64,000 bases of DNA, taken from assembly GCA_036250195.1 (NCBI GenBank), contig JAVHZZ010000003.1, forward strand, positions 85,179,918 to 85,243,917, in the 5' to 3' direction. The translations under genes and the position numbers were made by a program. This DNA comes from Mixophyes australis (Eukaryota > Chordata > Amphibia > Anura > Limnodynastidae). Shown one piece after another: positions 45,190-56,899 of the stretch (the first letter of the stretch is position 1; each line of letters starts with the position of its first letter). The notes beneath the pieces were generated by a model. The model was not told where the DNA came from. It was given only the letters and a program-made list of their open reading frames with translations, and did no database searches.

Positions 45190-46489
45190 AGTGTTTTATT
45201 ATTGTAAAACAACTGCAGAGTCTGGTCTTAGCACTGCCTGAGGCCTTGCAGAGCCATTTTGTAGGCATGTAACTCTTGCTCACCAGCGCTGGAGTTCTAT
45301 TTTGGTCTATACTGTAAACTGGCTGTATAAAGAGTGCCATGACCGCTCTCCGCTAGCATGCTGTAACTTGACTCTAGCTGCTGAACTTAAAGTCACAGAT
45401 TGGGTTTACCGATGCTGTGTTGCTGCCTCAGAATGCCTGGTTTAACAATGTGAGCTTTGTGTTGTAAAAACAAGTTTTGGAGGCCCACAGAAGCTGCTTT
45501 TTTAGGATATGACACACAAAGCTGATGTCTTATTTTTATTTTTTTTCTTTCTCATTTAGTTTCTTTCAGGTGGAAGGTCCTCAGACATCAATGTTGTAGA
45601 ACCTGCATGTTCAGTTTGTGAACTCTCATGGCATTTCTACTCCTTTTGTTATGTATTGTGGCACAATGCTAAGAAACAATGATCAGTTTACTGAGTGCTA
45701 ATAGTTTCTACTAACTCGGGACTAGTACAAGCCTCAGGAATAGAGTAAAGAAGTGGGATGTGCTATATTGAACATATGTTTTTGTGATTTGAAAATGAAG
45801 AACAGTTCTGTTCTTCATTTTCTAAAAAGAAAGTAATTATTTCAGGGGTTTTTTTTATAAAGCAAACATCCTAATCACATCTCTTGTGCTCATTTATGTG
45901 CATCTATGAACTTCTAGTTTTAACAAATGATGAACCCCAAATATATTGCATCTTTTAATATTTAATGAAGAATTCCAACACTCCTCCTCCCTAACTGACA
46001 TAACCATGGGATTCTCATGCCCAGGACCCCCATAGTTTCTGAGATAATCAGTCTTTTGACTGACAGTAATGGTCAAGTTATTGATCCCTGGAGAACTTTA
46101 GGTGGATCCACCACAAACGTATCAATAACACGGATACGGCCAGATATATATTTGAAAAAAGTGGTGGAATTCTTTCACGTCTGATTTTCGGTTACTATCA
46201 AAAGTCACTTTCTACTACATATTTTCAGCAGTTTAACCCAGCACCAGTTTGGGAAAAATGGCCTCTGGACCATTCAAAGTCATATTTTACAGGCTATAGG
46301 CAATTGTTTATTAAGTTATTCTGACCCAGTCTTATCAGAAATTCAACTCTGATTCTCTTCACAAAATATATCTCAATTTGCCTATTCCGACTTCCCTTCT
46401 CGACTTTCTTAATCACTTTCTCCAAATATAGTCCTTGACCAAGCCCTAAAATGTCATAAATCTAATCTCATGTGACAAAAAACACATAT
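45190..46489. other. Intronic stretch, nothing recognised
   Basis: A strong polypyrimidine tract with AG (about 45537-45570) looks like a splice acceptor, but the sequence after it has no extended open frame related to WWTR1. Confidence 0.45.
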
Positions 46490-47560
46490 ACTTATTATCT
46501 TGTCATTATTTATTCAACAAAATATAACACGCCATTTGTAAAAACATACACCCCATAATTCAGAAGCTTGTAGAACCACTTTTAGCAGTAATAACTTGGA
46601 GCAATTGTTTTGTGTATGAGTTTATCAGCCTCTTAAATTGTATTTGAGGAATATTGGCATAACCCTCCCTATGGCATTGCTTCAATCCATTGATGTTTGA
46701 GAGCATTCGTTTATAACCAGGTTGAGGTTTGGACTTTGACTTAGTCATTCCAAAACCTTCATTCTTTTATTTTTTATCCATTCATTTGTAGATGTGTTGG
46801 TGGACTTAGGAACATTCTCTTGATACAGTTTTAGCCAAGCTTCAGTTATCAGACAGAGAGCTCACATTTTCCTCTAGATCTCTCTTGTAGAAAGAGGAAC
46901 CCTTGGTGGACTCAATTATTGAGAGGTGTCCAGATCGTGGACATAACGTTGAGCACGAAGACCATGAACAGCTCCACTTGGATTAGTTTGTCCAAAGGAC
47001 ATTTTTCTCTACAATTCTTGTGGTCCATTCAGATGTGAACCTAAGCTGTACTGCAATGTTTTTTTCCTGGAGAATGGGTTTTCTCCTGATCGCCTTTACA
47101 TGAAATCCACACTTGTTCAGTCTTTTTCTGATGGTAGAATCATGATCTTTAACAGGTATCATGTTGATCGAAGCCTGTGGTTCTTTGGACCTGGGCTCTC
47201 TGTGATTCCTCAGAGTATCCTACAGTCTGATGAATTTTCTGGGACACCCACTCCTAGGAAAAGTGGAGGTTCTAATGATTAAGATTTAACACTGCTTTCA
47301 ATGTTCTCCATTTGTATATAATCTTTCTCACTTCAAATTATGTGGGAATGGATTTATTACTGTTTGATAAGCAGGAACAATTGCTTCTCTGAGCTGATTG
47401 CAGATGTATTTTCTCCCTGGCTTTGTATTAACACATACCTGAATACTCTGGACCGCACTGCAATGAAGTGCAGTAGATTAGTAACACCTGGATAAAATTA
47501 TCTTCTTCATCCATATGGAAGCAGTAAGGGTGCTTTTACTTTTCACAGTACTTCATATTA
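46490..47560 (-). pseudogene. Tc1-like (Tc1/mariner) transposase relic
   Basis: Read on the minus strand, it gives the order expected for a Tc1 transposase. LREAIVPAYQT and RLYTNGEH-like remnants of the first helix-turn-helix lie near 47370-47290. PRSGCPRKF (GRPR-like motif) is near 47265. STIRKRLNKCGFHVKAIRRK + PILQEKN, the second helix-turn-helix, lies near 47140-47060. The C-terminal GYANIPQIQFKRLINSYTKQ + LLQVITAKSGSTSF ends at 46560. Stops and frameshifts are present and the catalytic DD34E centre is not readable. It is a dead copy with eroded ends. Confidence 0.82.
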
Positions 47561-47624
47561 GCTTATCTTCTTGTAGTAAATAATTACATAGTAAAATCTA
47601 TTATTGTTTATATATATACAGTAA

Positions 47625-48048
47625 GGACCTCATTTAGAGGCGGACACAAAGTCCGTTTTAGGCGCACGCAACTAAAAAACACTACCAAGCATGTGCAGAA
47701 AGCACCAAATCCGCCTGCATCTTGCACGCAATTAACACTTGCGACAGCTTGCGACTCACTACGAGAGAATGGGCGGAACACGGATTTGTGAAGGCGTGGC
47801 CATGTAAATACATCCTAGTCGCAATGAGGCGCAGACACAACACACGTCAAAACAGGGCTAAAGCTGTGCGGCAGGATTTAGGTGGCGCAAGCGTTAGCTA
47901 GCAGCAGGAACTGCTCGCAGCTCGATAGGGTATTAAGAGTGGGACGCAACTGGGGTTGCTTGCCACACGTAATACCCTACCAAGCTGCGGCACACTCCCA
48001 CTCCTACACTTCTTACACGGACTTTGCGTCCGACTCTAAATGAGGTCC
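47625..48048. mobile_element. PIF/Harbinger-like MITE, copy 2
   Basis: The ends GGACCTCATTTAGAGGCGGA and CCGACTCTAAATGAGGTCC are flanked by TAA on both sides (47622-47624, 48049-48051). It is very similar along its length to 26678-27103. The different but TWA-type target sites show independent insertions. Confidence 0.92.
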
Positions 48049-48052
48049 TAAA

Positions 48053-48058
<6 letters not shown>

Positions 48059-48092
<34 letters not shown>
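48059..48092. repeat. (TG)n(AG)n microsatellite
   Basis: About 12 TG units followed by AGAGAGAGGGAG. Confidence 0.93.
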
Positions 48093-50040
48093 GGAGATAG
48101 TACTGTAGAACTTTGCTCTAGTTCACACAAAAGATGACACCTCTCTTGAAGTTGTACAGTAAAGTTGTATTGTTAACCCTGATATAGTCATTCACACTGG
48201 AGGTTTGCACTGTGACAGTCCTTTCGAGGAATATCTTCCTGAAATGCCACCGCATAGAAAACAAAACAATTCCAGGGTAGAAAAGTGATTGCTTAAGTTG
48301 TGTACTTACAACTTACTGAAATGTATCATATGCTGTTTTGCATAGAGGGGATATAATGGACATTGTAAAGATAATCATAAACAACTCCTCATCACTGTTA
48401 ATCATCAACAATCGGTCATAACAATAATTAATGAATACAATAAATAAATGATATGTGCTTATATAAAAACATTTCTTACTCTGTTATAATTACATTTGAA
48501 TGCAACATCCATACAAGCAGGATCACACAGATACACAAGAATGCATCAATAAGTAACCATGCAGCAGCGATATCATTACATGTTGTGGCTGTGATCAGCA
48601 CTAACTGTGACCCAATTGCACAGATGTAGCTAAGCAAAATTATTGTGCCCTATATCATGTGGTCACTTGATTTCTATTGGATATTTTATCTAACAAAACA
48701 AAACACTTGTGCCTAAGCTTTAAATAGTGAAACATGTTGGGCCTATTTGGTCTAGATTGGTGAAATTGAACTACAAGAGTGTTCCTTAATGTATGAACTA
48801 ATGTTAAAAATTTACATGTGCTCTTTATTGAGCAGACATTGTAAATCCATTCTAATGGGAAGACATAATGTTGCAGAATATTCTGCTGCTCCCGGTTGAG
48901 CACAGGAGAATCAAGGAAAATAAGTACGTTTATAGGGATAATTTGCTGCTGGACAGGTGGATCTATTCTTGTACCAACATGGTAGAAACTTCTGTTTCCC
49001 TACATTCTCCTGCCCCAAATCTTGCTGTCTGAGAAAGCTGCCTTGGTACGCCTCATTTTTGAATGCACTTTAGTTTTTGCCATTTTTGTGATACTTGCCC
49101 TTTAATATCTCCCCCGAGCTATGAGCCTCTGTTTTACCAAGGAGCAGTGACATGTGCCTGAACCAGGACTAGCAGATGAAGTACATCTCTCAGACCAGCA
49201 CGTCCTCTCCATCTGGCTGCATATTGTTATAGTATCTCAGATTCTGATCCTGTCCTGTCAGTGTGAGGCTTCTACACGCTGTATTACTGTAGGTCAGTGT
49301 TATAATGTTGCATTTCATAGCAAGCTGCTTTGGATCGCTTTTTCCATTCAGTGCCTGCGGACAATTTCATGGTTAGAACAGACTCACTTCCTGCTCCAGT
49401 ATGTCCTAGATGAAGTGAAAAAACCTGTTTGTTTCACTCAGGGCTTATGGGTCTTGCCCATAGTTCACTGGACTGACTTTCTGGAGGTTATTAAAGGACA
49501 AGAGCTCCTTTGAAACAGCATGTGTTAGAAGTGAGAGCCCTAGCGTGACTAGCAGATATAAATTGTATGGAAGCAATTAAAGTAGAAGGAAATGTCACGC
49601 TGGCCAAATATAAATCTACAAACCAGCAGTTCTGATTAATACTTTTTGACCCCTCTTTTCCAGTTTTATAAGGATGGAGTAATTAGGAGCGTTTGATTTT
49701 ATTAATTCCTAATGCTCTCCCAATAGTAATACTAGATTCTAAAATACCCGATTGAAGCATAATATATAGTGCATATTGGACTTTTATGATTATTTGATTT
49801 GATTTAATTTGACATAGAGAATACCCTGTCAATCAAAGTGTGGGACACATTTTGTGATATTAAGTAGATTGATATTTGCTTGTACCAGATACGTGGTCCC
49901 AAGCAACGCTCTTGTACCACTATAACATAACAGTAGTTAACATTACCATTTATAGCATTGCTCAACTCTGTAATATGAAGTTACCGTGGTCAGTGTAATC
50001 AAGAAAAATGGGACATATATGGGTCCAATATTGTGATATT
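48093..50040. other. Intronic stretch, nothing recognised
   Basis: The 119-codon frame at 49154-49513 shows no domain, and its codon content does not suggest a gene. Confidence 0.5.
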
Positions 50041-50355
50041 CATCATCACCATTTATTTATATAGCGCCACTGATTCCGCAGCGCTGTACAGAGAACTCAT
50101 TCACATCAGTCCCTGCCCCATTGGAGCTTACAGTCTAAATTCCCTAATATACACATACACAGAAAGAGAGAGAGCGAGAGATTAAGGTCAATTTTGATAG
50201 CAGCCAATTAACCTACCAGTAGGTTTTTGGAGTGTGGGAGGAAACCGGGGTAGAACATACAAACTCCACACAGATAAGGCCATGGTTGGAAATTGAACTC
50301 ATGACCCCAGCGCTGAGAGGCAGAAGGGCTAACCACTAAGCCACCGTGCTGCCCC
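50041..50355 (-). mobile_element. tRNA-derived SINE, near full length, antisense
   Basis: Read on the minus strand, the head has an RNA polymerase III A box (TGGCTTAGTGGTTAGC) and B-box-like GAGTTCAATTTCC, then the conserved GTGTGGAGTTTGTATGTTCT domain. The tail is GCGGAATCAGTGGCGCTATA + TAAATAAATGG(TGA)n. A GAGA-rich stretch interrupts it near 50163-50183. Confidence 0.88.
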
Positions 50356-50625
50356 AATATTATTTTGCTAAGGGGGACTGTTGTTATTATTCTGGTGGAG
50401 CAATTGGTGTGTTTTAGATTGATTGTTTTACATCCTGTTATAATGGAATTAGGATATACACTGTGTATAGTTTATACAAATATAAACAAACGGTTTTGAT
50501 CTGCTAGACAGAGGGTTTTTTCTTAAAGGGGGATTTGAAGGGGTTATCATTGGATATAATAGAGCCTTGCTGTGTACTGTATAGTCTACAGAGCAGTTAT
50601 ATGTCTAGTCCAAGCACAGCAAAAG

Positions 50626-51254
50626 TGTCAGGCGCCGTCCCTGTGTCGCATCCTCCGCACAGGGACGGACGCCTGTCTCTGTCCATAGACGGCCGGTTGC
50701 TAGGCAACCGGTCGTCACTTCCGGATCCCGGCAGCTGCACAGTATCCGGCGGTGGTGTTCAGCGTCACCATCGCCGTAGGTAGTCCTGCCCCCTTCTCCT
50801 ATATAGTCCAGACTCTGGCACCTAATGAGTGCCAGAGTATTAGGTCCCACCTAGCTCCAGCGTTCCTGTGCATTTCCTCCTGTGACTCCTGTGTATTACC
50901 CGGCTTGTTCCTGACTACCCCTATTTTGTGCTCCCTGTGAATTGACCTCGGCTTTGTTATTGACCATTCTCTCCTGCACTCCTGATACCTGACCCGGCTA
51001 GCCCCTGACTACGGATTTGAATTCTCCCTGTGGCATCTCCTGATTTCTCGGTTCTGACCCAGCCTGCCTGACACCGCTTCCATCCCTTCGCTTCACTGGT
51101 TGCTCCCTCTGAGGACCGCGACCTGCGTGTCTCCCGCAGCTAAGACCATACTTCCTTGCAGGGGTTCCTCGCGAAGACCAGGGACACGTTAGACTCTGCG
51201 CCTCTTTGGTGAGTAGTGCCAAAGCCAGTAAGCAAATACTCTGAGTTCGTGACA
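50626..51254. mobile_element. Solo LTR of a Gypsy-type retrotransposon
   Basis: It starts TGTCAGGCGCC and ends GAGTTCGTGACA, flanked by AAAAG (50621-50625) and AAAAG (51255-51259), an exact 5-bp target duplication. It has a CTATATAG TATA-like box near 50800. The 3' part (GTTAGACTCTGCGCCTC) resembles the LTR-like segment at 1200-1288. A GTTGCTAGGCAAC palindrome lies at 50696-50708. No internal region remains, so it formed by LTR-LTR recombination. Confidence 0.9.
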
Positions 51255-51324
51255 AAAAGTACTTAACTCTGCTTTACCTCCCTTGCTGCCTTCTCCTTTG
51301 CACCCAACACTTTTATATATCGTC

Positions 51325-51520
51325 ATTAGCATTAACATTTATTAACAGATAGCAGAAACATACTCCACAGCGCTTTACAATTGGGAGCAAACAAAGAAAT
51401 AAAACAAGACCGGAAATTAACAAACGGAAAAAGAGGAAAAAAACAAACGAACAACCTTACAATCTATAGGATCTAAGCAATGTACTTAGTAAGAGTTACA
51501 GGAGGGCACCGCATGCCAAC
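51325..51520 (-). repeat. SINE/LINE tail remnant, antisense
   Basis: ACATTTATTAACAGATAGCA, CCACAGCGCTTTACAATTGG and GAGCAAACAAAGAAATAAAA match the antisense tail at 24961-25060 in order. Confidence 0.6.
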
Positions 51521-51818
51521 AAATTAAGTTTTCAGAAGGTGGAAAACTGTTTAAACAATTTAGATTATAGACCTAATACCTATTTGCTATCACTTTTTAT
51601 TATGTCAATATGCACGGAACAGGACCTGCTTACTCATTGTATGTAACCTCACACTTCATTTCATATGTGGTCATGATACTGGAATTACAAAAAAAACAAA
51701 CGTTGTGACTGTCGGGACAGTAGGACTGTTCCCTAAATTTAGGACTATCCTAACCAAATTGGGACAGTTGGGGGGTATGCATTAATCTCTATGTAATTAA
51801 ATGGTCTGTCTTAACCAC

Positions 51819-52354
51819 ACCTCCCAACATTTGCCTCCTCCGGCAGCAGGGTGGGGGCGTGGCCACATTACCATGGGGGTGTGGCCACACACCGTAGGGC
51901 TTTGAAGTGCTAGGCTGCCCGTTTTCCGCTCCCCTCTAAACATCATGTGCAGCACCTGCTGAAGGGCGGATCTATAAAACTGGTGTACCCGGGGCGATTT
52001 AGGGGGAGGGGAGGATTTAGGCCCCGCCCCTTTCTAACATCTTAGGCTGCCGACGGCTGCATACTATGTGCAGGTCCGTCCAGCCGTGACAGGCAGGGAC
52101 AGTGTGCTGCCCGGCTGCTCTGATTGTGCACAATCAGAGCAGCCGGGCAGCACACTATCCCTGCCTGTCACTGCTGGACGGACCTGCACATACTGTGCAG
52201 CCGTCGGCTGCAAGTGTCTGCTAGGGGGGGCAATCGCCCCGATCGCACCCCCCCCTGGATCCGCCACTGCAGTAAACTGACATAGCCCCCGATGTTCCCA
52301 CCCACGAGCCCTCAAATCGAGACTGTCTGCTTAAATCTGGGCAGTTGGGAGGTA
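51819..52354. mobile_element. MITE with ACCTCCCAACAT ends, hosting a nested palindrome
   Basis: It begins ACCTCCCAACATTTGCC and ends GGGCAGTTGGGAGGT, an inverted pair. GGGGCGTGGCCAC-type repeats follow the left end. A second element (51961-52269) is inserted inside. A half copy of similar type (ends GTTGGGGGGTATG) lies just upstream at about 51700-51780. Confidence 0.7.
51961..52269. mobile_element. Palindromic hAT-like MITE nested in another MITE
   Basis: The right end GGATCCGCCACTG and left GAAGGGCGGATCT fit a CAGTGGCGGATCC-type hAT end, the left one decayed. The core 52048-52209 is a near-perfect palindrome centred at GATTGTGCACAATC, with arms of about 80 bp. It yields almost the same peptide on both strands (QVRPAVTGRDSVLPGCSDCA). 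The target duplication is not clear. Confidence 0.68.
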
Positions 52355-52369
52355 TAAACATACTGTGGA

Positions 52370-53615
52370 TGTGCCAATGTAATGTCTGCTGATGGTCGTT
52401 GGACATGCAGTGCCAACCTCTGTGCCGCAAAGTTGTTTTGTTGTCATACTCTCACCATCAATAATCCCTAATATACCCTATGTGCTACAACTAGGATTTC
52501 TATGAGCTACATTTCAATATAGTGCAGATTCTGCAATCTGTTACCACAAGCATTCCCTCAGTGTGCATGTGCTACCTGCTACTAATATAGACCATTGTTA
52601 CCTCACAGACAAATTATAGCGGCAGCAGGAGTTATTTTGGTACATCCGTGCTATAAGGTGCAGGCAGAATACAATCATGTACCACAACTTTTAAATAGAG
52701 GCAGACTAGGATTTGTCATATATTACCTAACTGTCCTGCTCAGTCCTCTTACTTACATAAATGCAGTTTTATATAAGGAAGCATTGGTGTCTATAGCTTA
52801 ATATCTACAATCACAAGTTGTCCTTGCATATTATATTTAACAACCCCCCATAAACTTAGTATGTTACATATTACCAGCGTTTCATGTGTACTGTAAATTT
52901 AATGCTTTGAAAGCCTCAGTGACAGAGCTATACAGGAAGGGACTTTGCCTCTCTAAGGACACTATATACTAAACATCAAAAAGCACTATACATCTCACCT
53001 CCTGTAATAGCAGTGCTATCACCAGCAATAATATTCACTACAATCCTACTCCTGAGATAGCGATAACAGAAGATAAGCAATGAAAAAATGCTTTATTATT
53101 TATAGAGGAAAGTTGCTAAAATTAAATGTTTTTGTTTTTCTGGGGTTCTTTAAATTATCTTTGACATTTTTTAGGCAACTTTTATTTCTTTTATCATCTT
53201 CTGTAGTGTGTTGGTGGCCATATCTGCAGATGGGGGTGCTTATTGAATCACTTTAGATATTTCCACCCTTTAGATAATCTGTCATCAGAAAACATCTACC
53301 ATATTCAGGCTTTGTGGGATGTAATTGGTTTTTGCACTGCAAAATAAAGTTACTGCCAAGGAATTTTCATCTTGGATGTCTTCCAATGTGTTTGTTTTAG
53401 GAAAACTGTAGCAAAAATAGAATTTGTTTAATGTGAAATAACTCAGTGTAACATGCACAACAATATATGTTAAGGGTTTCTAACATAATTGTTCCTTTAG
53501 TTGTATGTTGCATTGGTGTTAAAATGTTGTCTGTTTCGTTTATCAGAACAGCATAGGGTGGTGAAGCATATTTCTTTATGCTATGCAGTCATCTGTATCT
53601 TGGGTCTAGCTAGTG
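52370..53615. other. Intronic stretch, nothing recognised
   Basis: No exon, RNA gene or repeat end was found. Confidence 0.5.
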
Positions 53616-53743
53616 CAGTGTTGGCCAACCTGTGGCTCCCCAGGTGTTGTGAAACTACAAGCCCCAGCATGCTTTGCAAGTAGATAGACAGCGGATAGCT
53701 GTCAGGGCACAACACCTGGAGAGCCACAGGTCGGCTAGGCCTG
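53616..53743. mobile_element. Short hAT-like MITE (CAGTGTTGGCCAACC end)
   Basis: It begins CAGTGTTGGCCAACCTGTGG and ends CCACAGGTCGGCTAGGCCTG, inverted with mismatches. CCAGGTGTTGTG / CACAACACCTGG lies inside. Flanks AGCTAGTG and GTCTAGTG agree at six of eight bases, fitting a decayed 8-bp duplication. Confidence 0.75.
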
Positions 53744-54851
53744 GTCTAGTGGCTCTGGCAGATTCTTTCTAACCACATGTGTTCTCTTCCCTTTAACACA
53801 GCTCATGTTGCATAGCGCTGCATTAAGCTGTGATGAAAGAACGGAGGAGTAAGTTGGTTAAGACAAGGAGTTTTGAAAAGCCACATGGCAAAGAAACCCT
53901 CTTCTGCTTTCATAGAACAGTGACAGTACTTCATGACCCTGCCTTGTTTTGTTACACTGTTACAAAGGTTTGCGAACCATTGCAATAAGAATATTATAAG
54001 ATATACATTTCCTCATACGTCCATTACAGAAATCTTATTTTAAAATAGCAAAAATAAGGCTATATTCCATTTAATGTGATCACAGCTTTTTAAACTGAAA
54101 ATAGTTGACATAGGAATGGGTACCATAGTGGACTTTTTTCTGCCATTATTTTTTTAATGTGTACTAGGCTTCCTTTTGTCCGGATCAGCACGTCCTACTG
54201 ATAATGTATTGGAGGAAAGAGCAGATAGCCAATTTGTCTCACTTGTGGGGACAATCAAAACACAGTTACTGTCAGCTAGATAACCAAAGTACATATGATT
54301 TACTATGGCATTGTACTTTTTACATATATTTATAAAAGTCATAAAATTCTTTTTTTTATATTGCACCTGCCTATATTTTGGTAGAAGTACGCTTGCATTA
54401 GTAGACTTTTGATAGTGGTGTTTATAATAAATGAAAAATATGATTTATTTTTCATTTACATAGCTTTCCATATTCATCCTCCAGCCCTGTTTATGGAATA
54501 TAACCGACACCGTCTTGAGTGGATTGAGGGGAGATCACTAGCGCAGGATATTGACTCATGAGCCCTTCCATCTCCTGTTAAATTGACTTCTGAAAGAACA
54601 ATATAATTCCTAGAGTATTTTTCCAGTTATATCTTAAATAAGCAAAGGACTGATTCATTTTCCTGCTAAAAACAGGAAACTGCAAAGTACAATGAAAATC
54701 TATACCATTCCCAAAAACAATATTGACAGAGGTGGGCTGCCATGCGGAATGGCCAAGTGTGAGTGAATATATTCCTTCCCATTCTGGCCTAGCAGAAGGA
54801 GAGAAAACAGGCTTCATTCTATTTATTATTTAATGGACACCTTAAGTGAAC
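53744..54851. other. Intronic stretch, nothing recognised
   Basis: Only short frames under 80 codons, with no repeat ends seen. Confidence 0.5.
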
Positions 54852-54854
54852 TAG

Positions 54855-55181
54855 GGGCCTGATTCATTAAGGATCTTAACTTGAGAAACTTCTTATTTCA
54901 GTCTCCTAGACAAAACCATGTTACAATGCAAGGGGTGCAAATTAGTATTCTGTTTTGCACATAAGTACTGACTGTTTTTTCATGTAGCACACAAATACTT
55001 GATAGCTTATTTGTACACTGAAATTTAAAGTTGATATTTGTGTGCTACATGAAAAAACAGTCAGTATTTAACTTATGTGCAAAACAGAATACTAATTTGC
55101 ACCCCTTGGTGGTAACATGGTTTTGTCCATGAGACTGAAATAAGAAGTTTCTCAAGTTAAGATCCTTAATGAATCAGGCCC
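54855..55181. mobile_element. Palindromic MITE (GGGCCTGATTCATTAAGG), copy A
   Basis: Nearly the whole 327 bp is palindromic. The arms run from GGGCCTGATTCATTAAGGAT to ATCCTTAATGAATCAGGCCC, with a short AT-rich loop. Flanking TAG on both sides (54852-54854, 55182-55184) is a 3-bp target duplication. Confidence 0.92.
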
Positions 55182-55401
55182 TAGATGTAGAAAAAAAGAT
55201 ACTTTGTAGTTATTTATTCTGCTTTAAAATACCACTTCCCCAGAGCCACGCACTATATACTATTGGTATTTAGCATTTTTATACAGCACTTTTACAGCGC
55301 TTTTACAGCGCTGTACATAAAATTATCCAGGTTCTTTTCCAGTTTCTGACATGTGGCTGATTCATCAATGGGTGATAGGGCTTTTTCTCAATTCACCCTA
55401 T

Positions 55402-55620
55402 GGGGCATATTTAACTATTACCGTTTTTTTGGCACAAACATTTTCATTCCATATCGCAATGATAAAGAATGAAAGATTGTGACCATTTATTAAAAGTGTT
55501 CTGCCGGAACAGCAGTCACTATGGCTGTCACACCTATCTCCTATCTCTTCTATGGTCACTATCGCAAAGTGGCCACTTTAGCGATAGTGACCGAAGAGGA
55601 GAGCAGTAAGATGCAGTGAG
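55402..55620. mobile_element. MITE of the GGGRCATATTTAA family, copy 3, truncated
   Basis: It begins GGGGCATATTTAACTATTAC and shares ACCTATCTCCTATCTCTTC and ATCGCAAAGTGGCCAC with the copy at 30824. The right end is missing or rearranged. Confidence 0.65.
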
Positions 55621-56306
55621 GGGTCCGAAGATCCATGATTTGCTTGGGGCAGCCTTTTTCAACAAGTATAGCGGGGATACAAGTTCCAATGCAATACCTA
55701 TTCTGTTATCGCCATCTCAGGATGAATACTTTAAAATAAAGCGTTTTTTTATGTGAAAAAGTTTTAAAATCTCTTTTTCATTTTAATAAAATATTTTTTG
55801 CTATATATAAATTTTTCTTTTAACAAGTGGAACGTAAAGCTAAACATGAAAAAAAGCATATTATAGGCCAAAAACGCAATTTGCGTACACTGCAACATCC
55901 CCCAAGTGTTTAGACGTTCTGAACTGCTACATCTGCTATCTTGGTTGTTTTATGATATTTGTTATAAATTGGTAGTTGTATTTGTATTTATTTGTATTTA
56001 CAGATGGACCATATTTTTTTCTAGACAAATTGTGTGTTCATGAGACCTCCAGGTGGGAAACTCTAAACCCACCCACTCCATTGTATGTCAGTACTTGTCT
56101 ATAGTAAATGGTCTCCATCTGCAATCACTGAATTTGTCTACCCTTTTTTTTTTAAACCGAGTTAACCTCACCAAGAAAACCTTTTACCTACATTGCAGGA
56201 GTTGTACCTTCTGAGATCATTATATACATAATCCTTTCAGTCAATGTTTTTTTCAGTGGCTGTTCATAGAATGAAATAAGTGCTGAGCCACACACCGAAA
56301 GACAAG

Positions 56307-56626
56307 GGGTCTGAGTCATTAAGGAAGTAAGGCAAAAAAAGGAGTAAATGTTCTCCAGGACAAACCATGTTACAAAGCAAGGGGTGCACATTAGTTTATT
56401 ATTTTGCACATAAGATAAATACTGGTTGTGTTTTCATCTAGAACACAAATACTTGATAGCTTTATTTTTATTCTGAAATTTAAAGTTGATCTAGGACATG
56501 CCCAACTCCAACTATAAATCTGTCCTCACTTTTTAAATTTACCTCCCCACCCAATACCACATGGTTTTGTCCAGGTGCAAAGTTACTCCTTTTTTATGTT
56601 TTGCTCTCTTTAATGACTCAGGCCCA
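56307..56626. mobile_element. MITE related to copy A, older, copy C
   Basis: The ends are GGGTCTGAGTCATTAAGGA and TTTAATGACTCAGGCCC. The flanks AAG/AAG (56304-56306, 56627-56629) are a 3-bp duplication. The left half shares CAAGGGGTGCACATTAGT and ACACAAATACTTGATAGC with copies A and B. The right half has diverged, so the palindrome is largely lost. Confidence 0.82.
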
Positions 56627-56634
56627 AGCTGTTT

Positions 56635-56683
56635 TACACTGTCCCTAACCCTCTTCCTAACGCTAACCATAACCCTTACCTTC
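56635..56683. repeat. Degenerate telomere-like heptad run
   Basis: CCCTAACCCTCTTCCTAACG, CTAACCATAACCCTTACC: five or six imperfect CCCTAA-type units. It is followed by a GACGTCA/GACGG-rich segment up to about 56900 that may be part of an unassigned repeat. Confidence 0.5.
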
Positions 56684-56899
56684 AATGAGAACCGGCATTG
56701 CCGTTTTAAAAATATGATATAGTGGTCGCCATTTTAAATGACGTCAAAATACCCCGCCGTCATTACTGGTGGTCGTGATTTGTCATCAGACTGTCGGAGA
56801 CTTCTTTTGTCATTATGAAGGTCAGTCAGCATTTATTAACTGTCGTGGTAGTCACTGTCGGTGTTATCGGGACCGTTAATGTGACTGCCACCGAACAGA

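Noticed and set aside
45537..45600. Strong polypyrimidine tract with AG, candidate splice acceptor
   Set aside because: The following sequence has no extended open frame or WWTR1 similarity.
49154..49513. 119-codon frame
   Set aside because: No domain, signal or splice context; within range of chance frames in a 64-kb window.
52064..52315. Frames with near-identical peptides on opposite strands
   Set aside because: Explained by the palindromic MITE, not by a gene.
56004..56104. WW-domain-like peptide (DGPYFFLDK ... ETSRWE) after an acceptor-like TTTACAG, considered as WWTR1 exon 2
   Set aside because: The real exon 2 should begin HIEKITTWQDPRK-like after the shared Asn codon; this peptide does not match and stops soon after without a donor.
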